DNA of 5,024 nucleotides from Anaerolineales bacterium UBA832 (GTDB lineage Bacteria; Chloroflexota; Anaerolineae; Anaerolineales; UBA11657): positions 1-5,024 of the forward strand of contig DBHI01000076.1 in NCBI GenBank assembly GCA_002296125.1. The letters run 5' to 3'. Positions 1-5,005 of the stretch are shown piece after piece. A model generated the notes under the pieces. That model did no database searches. It was given only the letters and a program-made list of their open reading frames with translations, and was not told where the DNA came from. Positions within the stretch are counted from its first letter, which is position 1. The number at the start of each line of letters is the position of its first letter. Both the position numbers and the translations under genes were made by a program.

Positions 1-314
1 TCTGATGGAATAGAACCAGTGAGTCCATTCCACGCCAAATCTAAATAAGTCAGATTAGTCAAATTAACTATCTCAGGTGGGATTGGACCTGTGAATTGAT
101 TAAACTCCAAACCCAAATAAGATAGATTGGTCAGATTGCCTATCTCTGATGGAATAGAACCAGTGAGCCAACCATTAAGCCCCAAATCCAAATAAGTTAG
201 ATTGGTCAGATTACCTATCTCTGATGGAATGGAACCTGTGAGACGATTATAGCTCAAATCCAAATAAGTCAGATTAATTAGATTACCTATCTCTGATGGA
301 ATAGAACCAGTGAG
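1..314 (-). repeat. Tandem 72-bp LRR-coding repeats
   Basis: Repeat units begin at 314, 242, 167, 95 and 23 (minus-strand reading), giving spacings of 72, 75, 72 and 72 bp, and the array continues beyond the window. The units are similar in DNA as well as protein: the block CTCACTGGTTCTATTCCATC is identical in the units starting at 314, 167 and 23. The unit at 95 is the most diverged (FTGPIPPEIVNL). The 75-bp unit carries one extra codon (DLGLNGW in place of DLSYNR). Near-identity at synonymous positions suggests recent unit duplication or gene conversion. Confidence 0.92.
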
Positions 315-455
315 TTGGTTATCACCTAATAGTAAGCTGTCAGTGTCTTCTACTGAATAAACTTCTCCCCATAAAGTTACTTCAGATGCAGTAGAATCTG
401 AATCCTCGCAAGAAACCCACATAAGGAGTGGTATAACTAATAATAATTTCTTCAT
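1..455 (-). CDS. Leucine-rich-repeat lipoprotein, N-terminal part (runs off left edge)
   Basis: Seen: from ATG at 455-453 an open frame of 151 complete codons continues past position 1 without a stop, so the C-terminus is missing. The start MKKLLLVIPLLMWVSC is a lipoprotein signal peptide. The residues before Cys16 (M-W-V-S) fit the broad lipobox pattern, although Trp at -3 is unusual. An acidic linker follows (EDSDSTASE). A cap segment (LWGEVYSVEDTDSLLLGDNQ) leads into plant-type LRRs of the form LTGSIPSEIGNLTNLTYLDL-xxN from residue 48 onward; four complete units and the start of a fifth are visible. Family knowledge: such repeats form curved solenoids used in protein or ligand binding. Inference: the protein is lipidated and membrane-anchored, perhaps surface-exposed given the acidic residues after the cysteine. 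A GGAGG six bases upstream supports this start. A terminator separates it from the upstream gene. Specific partner and gene name are unknown. Confidence 0.88.
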   Translation of the reverse strand, partial: MKKLLLVIPLLMWVSCEDSDSTASEVTLWGEVYSVEDTDSLLLGDNQLTGSIPSEIGNLINLTYLDLSYNRLTGSIPSEIGNLTNLTYLDLGLNGWLTGSIPSEIGNLTNLSYLGLEFNQFTGPIPPEIVNLTNLTYLDLAWNGLTGSIPS

Positions 456-461
456 AGAAAA

Positions 462-466
462 CCTCC
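462..466 (-). promoter_or_regulatory. Shine-Dalgarno for LRR lipoprotein gene
   Basis: GGAGG lies six bases upstream of the ATG at 455. This strong site fixes the start, and the signal peptide begins right at this ATG. Confidence 0.8.
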
Positions 467-475
467 AATTACCCA

Positions 476-505
476 ATATTACAATGTAGTAGTCCTAAAT
501 GTCTA
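476..505 (-). promoter_or_regulatory. Possible sigma-70-like promoter for LRR lipoprotein gene
   Basis: On the minus strand TAGACA (505-500, five of six matches to TTGACA) is followed after 18 bases by TAATAT (481-476, four of six to TATAAT). Initiation would fall near 469, giving a leader of roughly 14 bases that still holds the GGAGG site. The box begins right after the upstream gene's terminator, as expected if the LRR gene is transcribed on its own. Short AT-rich matches of this quality also occur by chance. Confidence 0.35.
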
Positions 506-506
506 G

Positions 507-535
507 AAACAAAAAACCCCACGAGGGTGGAGCTT
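507..535 (-). terminator. Rho-independent terminator of the large secreted-protein gene
   Basis: Reading the minus strand, AAGCTCCAC (535-527) pairs with GTGGGGTTT (522-514) around a four-base CCTC loop. This is a nine-pair stem with two G-U pairs, and TTTTTTGTTT overlaps and follows it. It starts 18 bases after the TAG stop at 556-554. Stem plus U-tract in this orientation is a textbook intrinsic terminator and marks the end of the upstream transcription unit. Confidence 0.85.
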
Positions 536-553
536 ATTGTTTATTTAATGAAT

Positions 554-3500
554 CTATTTTAACAGTACCATCTTCTTAGTGTTAATATATTCACCAGCCT
601 GTATCTGATATAGATAGACACCAGCACTCACTGGTTTACCATAGTCATTGGTAGCGTCCCATATTAGTGACTTATACCCGGGGTCTTGCTGTTGGTTAAG
701 GATTGTTCTGACTTTCCTACCTAACATATCATAGACTGTAATATTCACATGTGTTCGATCTGGTAGATCATACCGCAGTGTTGTAACTGGGTTAAAGGGA
801 TTAGGGTGGTTTTGGTGCAGTGCAAATTCATCAGGAAGTAATCCTTCTAAATAGGCACTCAACGCATTAGCGCCATCAATTTCAATTGTGTATGGTGCAT
901 TGTCTGCTTCCACTGTATCTTGACCATCAGTGACATATACAGTCCATTCCAGCGAAGCAGCCGTAACGTTATTCTCTGACATATCTTCAATTATATCCAT
1001 ATAGGATAAATCAAAGGATGTAGCATTCGTATCCATACCATGACCACTTATTTCAGCACTGGTGACAATCATAAAATAATAAAGTGAATCACCGTTTGCA
1101 TCAAATGATTCATCCCATGAGAATGTAATATTACCAGTATTTATATTGTACTCATCAATTGTTATTTGAGCGTTATTGCTTGGTTCTATTAGAGAGAACT
1201 CTGCTGGAGAAGCATTAACAAGATTAATATCAGTTTGATTTCCAGTTCTTTGGTTATTCCCTTGAAATGTAGACCAAGAAATTTGAGTACTGTCATCAAT
1301 TCTTCCATAATTTTGCGGAGAAATTTTAATTATTGTTCCATTCTTTTCACCGAAATAAACATTTCCATTATATATTGATATTGGACTAGATATTTCTGAA
1401 AAACCGTAATAATTCCAGATAATAGTACCTGTACTATCAACCGCATAAAGTTTATAATCATCCGAGCCAAAATAAGTAATTCCATTATTATCAATTGCAG
1501 CTGTGCTTCTCACTTTTCCACCTGTTGCAATTGACCAATTCAATTCACCATCCGATGATATGGAATAAAAGGAACTGTCGTTTGAGCCAAAATAAATGTT
1601 ACCTGAGACATCTATGACGGGACTTGTTAGAATAGAATCTCCTGTCTGATATTGCCAAACAATAGATGCGCTGCTACCTTCATCAGAAATTTTTACCATT
1701 CTGCCATCAAGTAACCCTAAATATATAAAGGTTTCGAGAGCACTATCATTGATCTTAGTATCCAAGGCTGGAGATGAGATAATTCCTGCACCCGTTGATA
1801 GAATCCAATCAAAAGAAGGACTATTTTGATCAATGGTTTCTAAATTAAAACAGAGAACTCGACCATCAAATGCGGGTACGTACAATTTATTGTCAAATGA
1901 TATGCAAGCTGAAGCGTATACTGAAGCACCAGTATTATAAGCCCATAAACTCTGGTTATCAGGTGTAACAGCTTGAAATACACCATTAGCTGTCCCAATA
2001 TAAACATTATAATCATTATCAATCGCAACAGAAGCAGTAGCTTGAGATCCTAATGCCCTTGGCCAGCTTGGATTTGTTACACCAGAAGAGTTAAATGAAT
2101 AGAGATTTTGATCTGTTGAAGCAATATATATAGTGTGATCAGGAGTAATAGATGAAGCAGATTTTATGCCACCATCAACATCCAGATAATAATAATAATT
2201 CAAATTACTATCTAACCGATAAACCTTATCATTAGACGAAACAGCATATAAAGAATTTTCATTTAAGAGTGAAATGCCCCCTAAAATAGATCCTGCAGTC
2301 GCATATTCTGAAATTTGATATGGGAAAACTAAGGGGATATCTCTATAAGATTCGTAAGCACCAATATCAATTGCTGAATTTACTGGTAGAGGTCGAGAAG
2401 TCCCTTCTATGTCAACAGTTGAAGCATAGAATGTAACGCCATTAATCTCAATTGAGTCAATCCCTGCGCCAATGCAAGGTGAATAGTCAGATATATGTAG
2501 ATTATTATCAGAAGGATTGATGAACATTGGATTCAAGTTTATGTTTCCATCCAGCCAATTTATTTCTCCCACACCCTCTTCTAATCCTCCTTTAATTAAT
2601 GAATGAGAAACATTTAAATCATCCGAAAAGTCTTGATTAGCAATTTCGTGGGGCAAATTATTCCATATTATCGAGTTTATCACATTAATAAACCCATTGT
2701 TAGTTAATCCACCTCCGTACCACCAACCACCTGTCATATCATCAAATACATCAATACCAATATTTCCTGTGATTGTCGAATTTATAATATGTGCGTCCGC
2801 CTGATTTTCAACACCAGAGCCAGTATTTCTTGCTATTACACAATTGATTATTAAACTTGCATTATCACCCCCCCCTACTACAATACCGGTTCCGATGTTA
2901 TCTGTAACGTATGAATTAAGCATTGTAAAAGTTTTATTCACATTAATCCCACCTGTATGATGGGTAGCTGTATTATTAGTGATAGCACAACCAGAAATAA
3001 TAGGATTAGTATTCCAATCGCAGTGTATACCACCAGACATAGCTGCCAAATTATCATTAAATAAGCAGTTCCTAAATACAGCGTTTGAATTTCGTATAAG
3101 AGCTCCACCACCACTCCCTTCAGGCCCATCAGTACCTGTGGATGTTGTATTATTGGATATGTTTAAGTTGACGAAAACGGGATCAGATGATTCACAATAA
3201 ATCCCTCCGCCACTCCAATAGGCATGATTATTTATGATACTAACATTGGATAACTTCGGACTCGCATTTGTACCACAATAAATTCCACCACCATAATAGG
3301 CTGGCCAATCTCCTTGTGCATATCCATTTGTTATGGTAAGATATTGAATAATTGTTGTTGTATCTATTACAAAATTTTCATTGTCTTCAAATCGAATTAC
3401 ACTAGCATTTTGGCCACCATCAATAACAGTAGTAGATTCATCTATTCCAATCAGTTTTATGCCGTTTGTGGCTGGCCAAATGATGTTTTCTACATAAGTA

Positions 3501-4666
3501 CCAGCGGCAACTAATACTGTGTCACCATCCTCAGCAGTGTTTAAAGCTGCTTGTATAGTGGAGTAGTCTGAAGGCACATTGATTGTGGATGAGGCCATCT
3601 GGTTTGCTGTACCGGGTGATGGCGTACTGAAATATGCCCAGTTCGCAGATCCGTCCGGATATCTTCCGTAAGATATATCTTCCATTTGTTCACTAAACGT
3701 CAACGTATCCACTGCAGAGGTTGAATCCTGTAAAAATAGACCTATCTGCTCTCCAGCACCACTTAATTTGATCTCTACATGCAATACACCTTGTTCAGAC
3801 TCCTCATCTGCCCAAAGCAGTAAAAAACTACCCGGTTGTATAATGGTAGAATCATTACCAGTTGGAATCTGGTAATAGTCATCGTAACTGCCAATTTCAT
3901 CGGTAATTAAAAATCCGCCAATATCTACTGCTACATCACCATGATTATATATTTCAATATAGTCATCATAATCACCATTCTCATCTGCACAGCAGGTATC
4001 ATTGGAAGCCAAGAATTCATTAATAACAAGATCAGGTGATGGAGTAAAGTCAGTATAATAACGCGGTAATATTTGATAATAATTATATTGCCCTGCAATT
4101 CCCTGAACAGCAAACGGTGCTGCTGGTTCAGGGTTACCAATAATATCCATATCACTATCAATTCGCATTGCTACAGTTGATGTGCCGCCATCATCACTGA
4201 TATCTAGATTGGCACTATTGCTGGTTGGCCAAGAGTTGGAGGTAATACTCGCACCATTAATACGAATTAATTCCGACTCATAATCTTCACCATTAGCAAC
4301 CAAACTTGCTACTGTGATAACCTGAAAAGTTGGTAGGGGATTATTCTGGCTAATTATAGTAATATCACTTGTACCGCTTGGTACAATCTGAAATTTTCCG
4401 TTCCACTCATCTAATTCTCCGGTGACTTCAACACTATCACCAACATTTATAGTAAGCACCTCACCATATCGAAATATAATGATACCGGCTGTTGCATCTT
4501 GTAGTCCATATTCTGTATTGGTGGCTTGGTAATTTGGAGTTGTTACTATACCTCGCACAGTTGCGCTGGTACCCACTTCTAGCGCTCTGGCTTCTGCAAT
4601 AGTAACAAAAGATTGCCCAAGCCCAAAATTAGAAATAAAAAATAAACTGACTATTAAACGTTTCAT
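554..4666 (-). CDS. Giant multidomain secreted protein with T9SS type A sorting domain
   Basis: Seen: 1370 codons, ATG at 4666, TAG at 556-554. Residues 1-17 form a signal peptide (MKRLIVSLFFISNFGLG). Residues about 20-208 resemble the OB-fold/DUF5689-type domain seen in secreted nucleases and surface proteins (IAEARAL, VRGIVTT, QDATAGIIIF). Residues 212-355 are a lamin-tail domain (INEFLASND ... DYDDYIEIYN). Residues 361-773 form a right-handed parallel beta-helix, 783-1142 a PQQ-like beta-propeller and 1150-1263 an Ig/Fn3-like domain. Residues 1276-1370 are the sorting domain. Family knowledge: the Sec system exports such proteins to the periplasm, and the type IX system moves them across the outer membrane, with removal or anchoring of the C-terminal domain. 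Inference: an adhesive, carbohydrate-binding or structural surface protein. No catalytic module is recognised, and the substrate is unknown. It appears monocistronic, closed by the terminator at 507-535. Confidence 0.93.
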   Translation of the reverse strand: MKRLIVSLFFISNFGLGQSFVTIAEARALEVGTSATVRGIVTTPNYQATNTEYGLQDATAGIIIFRYGEVLTINVGDSVEVTGELDEWNGKFQIVPSGTSDITIISQNNPLPTFQVITVASLVANGEDYESELIRINGASITSNSWPTSNSANLDISDDGGTSTVAMRIDSDMDIIGNPEPAAPFAVQGIAGQYNYYQILPRYYTDFTPSPDLVINEFLASNDTCCADENGDYDDYIEIYNHGDVAVDIGGFLITDEIGSYDDYYQIPTGNDSTIIQPGSFLLLWADEESEQGVLHVEIKLSGAGEQIGLFLQDSTSAVDTLTFSEQMEDISYGRYPDGSANWAYFSTPSPGTANQMASSTINVPSDYSTIQAALNTAEDGDTVLVAAGTYVENIIWPATNGIKLIGIDESTTVIDGGQNASVIRFEDNENFVIDTTTIIQYLTITNGYAQGDWPAYYGGGIYCGTNASPKLSNVSIINNHAYWSGGGIYCESSDPVFVNLNISNNTTSTGTDGPEGSGGGALIRNSNAVFRNCLFNDNLAAMSGGIHCDWNTNPIISGCAITNNTATHHTGGINVNKTFTMLNSYVTDNIGTGIVVGGGDNASLIINCVIARNTGSGVENQADAHIINSTITGNIGIDVFDDMTGGWWYGGGLTNNGFINVINSIIWNNLPHEIANQDFSDDLNVSHSLIKGGLEEGVGEINWLDGNINLNPMFINPSDNNLHISDYSPCIGAGIDSIEINGVTFYASTVDIEGTSRPLPVNSAIDIGAYESYRDIPLVFPYQISEYATAGSILGGISLLNENSLYAVSSNDKVYRLDSNLNYYYYLDVDGGIKSASSITPDHTIYIASTDQNLYSFNSSGVTNPSWPRALGSQATASVAIDNDYNVYIGTANGVFQAVTPDNQSLWAYNTGASVYASACISFDNKLYVPAFDGRVLCFNLETIDQNSPSFDWILSTGAGIISSPALDTKINDSALETFIYLGLLDGRMVKISDEGSSASIVWQYQTGDSILTSPVIDVSGNIYFGSNDSSFYSISSDGELNWSIATGGKVRSTAAIDNNGITYFGSDDYKLYAVDSTGTIIWNYYGFSEISSPISIYNGNVYFGEKNGTIIKISPQNYGRIDDSTQISWSTFQGNNQRTGNQTDINLVNASPAEFSLIEPSNNAQITIDEYNINTGNITFSWDESFDANGDSLYYFMIVTSAEISGHGMDTNATSFDLSYMDIIEDMSENNVTAASLEWTVYVTDGQDTVEADNAPYTIEIDGANALSAYLEGLLPDEFALHQNHPNPFNPVTTLRYDLPDRTHVNITVYDMLGRKVRTILNQQQDPGYKSLIWDATNDYGKPVSAGVYLYQIQAGEYINTKKMVLLK
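557..841 (-). other. Domain: T9SS type A C-terminal sorting signal (FlgD-Ig-like)
   Basis: Residues 1276-1370 carry the standard hallmarks: FALHQNHPNPFNPVT, then a Y-DLP strand, ITVYDMLGRKVRTI, a SLIWDATNDYGKPVSAGVY turn, YLYQIQAG and the terminal KKMVLLK. The HPNPFNP box and the basic KKM-LLK ending are typical of the Por/T9SS type A family. Its presence implies that the host encodes a type IX translocon elsewhere; none of its genes lie in this window. Confidence 0.93.
878..1219 (-). other. Domain: Ig/Fn3-like linker domain
   Basis: Residues about 1150-1263 begin with SPAEFSLIEPSNN. They contain ITFSWDESFDANGDSLYYFMIV and LEWTVYVTDGQDTVEA, the alternating strand pattern (F-W-x-x-S-x-D-x-x-GD-x-x-x-Y) of Fn3/Ig-like modules found just before sorting domains in exported FCB-group proteins. 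It is probably a spacer that displays the upstream domains; boundaries are approximate. Confidence 0.65.
1241..2320 (-). repeat. Domain: PQQ-like beta-propeller, about eight WD-like repeats
   Basis: Residues about 783-1142 hold roughly eight repeats of 35-50 residues with the pattern SSP-IDxxGxxYFGSxDxxLYAxxxxG-xxW-xxTGG. The clearest copies are at residues 1011-1050 (VIDVSGNIYFGSND, WSIATGG) and 1051-1090 (AIDNNGITYFGSDDYKLYAV). The stretch ends with WSTFQGNNQRTGN, a motif that commonly borders such propellers. Family knowledge: BamB-like and quinoprotein propellers share this repeat. Here the remaining domains are all structural, so a binding or scaffold role is more likely than a dehydrogenase. 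Confidence 0.85.
2348..3586 (-). repeat. Domain: glycine-rich right-handed parallel beta-helix
   Basis: Residues about 361-773 open with INVPSDYSTIQAALNTAEDGDTVLV and AAGTYVENI, the usual entry of a pectin-lyase-fold solenoid. Coils then follow with stacked GGGIYC (459-464, 486-491), GGGAL (519-523), GGIHC (545-549) and GGIN (572-575) turns. Asn-containing strands alternate with them (LSNVSIINN, FRNCLFNDN, ISGCAITNN, IINCVIARN, IINSTITGN). The domain closes with NPMFINPSDNNLHISDYSPCIGAG and IDIGAYES, the conserved cap of this exported family. No polysaccharide-lyase active site could be identified, so binding is favoured over catalysis. Confidence 0.88.
3602..4033 (-). other. Domain: lamin-tail (LTD) domain
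   Basis: Residues about 212-355 show LVINEFLASNDTCCADENG, DDYIEIYNHGDVAVDIGGFLI, IIQPGSFLLLWADEE, HVEIKLSGAGEQIGLF and a closing DISYGRYPDGSANW ... STPSPGTAN. This is the order of strands in bacterial lamin-tail domains. Such domains are frequent in secreted FCB proteins and are thought to be Ig-like binding or tethering modules. The acidic DENGDYDD loop could bind calcium (inference). The adjacent Cys225-Cys226 pair is noteworthy. Confidence 0.88.
4043..4609 (-). other. Domain: OB-fold / DUF5689-like N-terminal domain
   Basis: Residues about 20-208 contain the elements TIAEARALEVGTSATVRGIV, YGLQDATAGIIIFRYG, VGDSVEVTGELDEWNGKFQI and a second half ending in PFAVQGIAGQYNYYQILPR. This matches the OB-fold module associated with secreted YhcR/ExeM-type nucleases and many surface proteins. 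No nuclease catalytic domain accompanies it here, so only a binding role can be proposed. Confidence 0.75.
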
Positions 4667-4670
4667 AACA

Positions 4671-4675
4671 TCCTC
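4671..4675 (-). promoter_or_regulatory. Shine-Dalgarno for the large secreted-protein gene
   Basis: GAGGA sits four bases upstream of the ATG at 4666, slightly close but usable. The signal peptide starts directly at this codon, which supports it as the true start. No convincing promoter could be fixed for this gene: TATACA (4715-4710) lacks a well-spaced -35 box. Confidence 0.6.
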
Positions 4676-4760
4676 AAAAATATTTATAAATCAGGGGTAC
4701 TACTAGTACTGTATAAGCTATAAAGAAACTTCCAACAGAGTAAATGTAAGGACTGACAGT

Positions 4761-4880
4761 CTAAATCACAAAAAATAGCGTAACAATGTGTGCGCTTCTT
4801 TTATTAATTGGGGTACCCGGTCTTTTTCGGTTTTCCGCGTTGGCAATTGGGTTGAGTTTTTCGATTTGAAGGCGTATCAC
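4761..4880 (-). CDS. Doubtful small ORF (39 codons, GTG start)
   Basis: A frame from GTG at 4880-4878 to TAG at 4763-4761 encodes a basic 39-residue peptide (IRLQIEKLNPIANAENRKR, then PGTPINKRSAHIVTLFFVI). For it: a GGAGG seven bases upstream of the GTG, and a possible promoter at 4920-4947. Its start also overlaps by GTGA the stop of a 12-codon frame beginning at ATG 4915 (MSLEVRFMEVRL). Against it: very short, GTG start, no recognised family, and another frame of the same DNA (ending KEAHTLLRYFL) looks equally protein-like, so it may be a decayed, frameshifted gene. It could be a leader peptide, a relic, or chance. Confidence 0.2.
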   Translation of the reverse strand: MIRLQIEKLNPIANAENRKRPGTPINKRSAHIVTLFFVI

Positions 4881-4908
4881 AACCTTACCTCCATAAACCT
4901 TACCTCCA
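4881..4908 (-). repeat. 13-bp direct repeat carrying a duplicated Shine-Dalgarno
   Basis: The plus-strand 13-mer AACCTTACCTCCA occurs exactly at 4881-4893 and 4896-4908, a period of 15 bp. On the minus strand each copy reads TGGAGGTAAGGTT. The right copy (4896-4908) places GGAGG eight bases before ATG 4894, and the left copy (4881-4893) places GGAGG seven bases before GTG 4880. The duplication is exact; its function is unknown. Confidence 0.85.
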
Positions 4909-4919
4909 AACTCATATAT

Positions 4920-4947
4920 TTTATATAGGCTTGATCAAGTATGATAA
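4920..4947 (-). promoter_or_regulatory. Possible promoter upstream of the small ORF
   Basis: On the minus strand TTATCA (4947-4942, four of six to TTGACA) and TATAAA (4925-4920, five of six to TATAAT) are 16 bases apart. The spacer contains the perfect 10-bp palindrome CTTGATCAAG (4930-4939), where a regulator could bind. Initiation would fall near 4913. In such AT-rich DNA the match is suggestive only. Confidence 0.28.
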
Positions 4948-4969
4948 GTTTGATTAGTTCATTAAAAGA

Positions 4970-4999
4970 GAAAGCCCCTGACATAAATCAAGGGCTTTC
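4970..4999 (-). terminator. Intrinsic terminator downstream of the tRNA
   Basis: GAAAGCCC (4970-4977) pairs with GGGCTTTC (4992-4999). After a C/A mismatch, TGA (4979-4981) pairs with TCA (4988-4990), leaving a CATAAA loop. On the minus strand the stem runs into TTTCTCTTTT, whereas the plus strand lacks a comparable T-tract. It therefore most likely ends transcription of the tRNA, whose 3' end lies only six bases upstream of the stem. Confidence 0.8.
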
Positions 5000-5005
5000 G
5001 AAGAG

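Larger units (their letters stand above)
4667..5005. other. Intergenic stretch between tRNA and large gene
   Basis: This 339-bp stretch has no confidently identified protein gene. Right to left it holds the tRNA terminator (4970-4999), a promoter-like pair with a 10-bp palindrome CTTGATCAAG (4930-4939) between its boxes, a duplicated SD sequence (4881-4908) and a doubtful 39-codon frame (4761-4880). A 13-bp interrupted palindrome (4697-4709) and the SD of the large gene complete it. The part around 4808-4880 appears richer in G and C than its flanks, which may hint at a gene remnant or structured RNA; no family was recognised. Confidence 0.6.

Noticed and set aside
1..314. Regular short repeats resembling a CRISPR array
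   Set aside because: The 72-bp units are contiguous, in frame and encode canonical leucine-rich repeats; there are no unique spacers.
1241..2320. PQQ-dependent quinoprotein dehydrogenase
   Set aside because: Only the propeller repeat is present, within a structural T9SS-exported protein; no cofactor or catalytic motif of quinoprotein dehydrogenases was seen.
2979..3514. Plus-strand open frames at 2979-3200 and 3314-3514
   Set aside because: They lie opposite the well-supported minus-strand beta-helix coding sequence, have no recognisable domain and are explained as antisense shadows.
2348..3586. Polysaccharide lyase or pectinase
   Set aside because: The fold fits, but no catalytic residue signature was identifiable and the glycine-rich coils match the non-enzymatic surface-protein type.
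3602..4609. Secreted nuclease suggested by the OB-fold plus lamin-tail pair
   Set aside because: These modules often accompany exported nucleases, but no nuclease catalytic domain follows in this protein.
4786..4869. Plus-strand 27-codon hydrophobic frame (MCALLLLIGVPGLF...)
   Set aside because: It looks membrane-like, but there is no Shine-Dalgarno before the ATG, no promoter was found and it is very short; hydrophobic frames are common in T-rich DNA.
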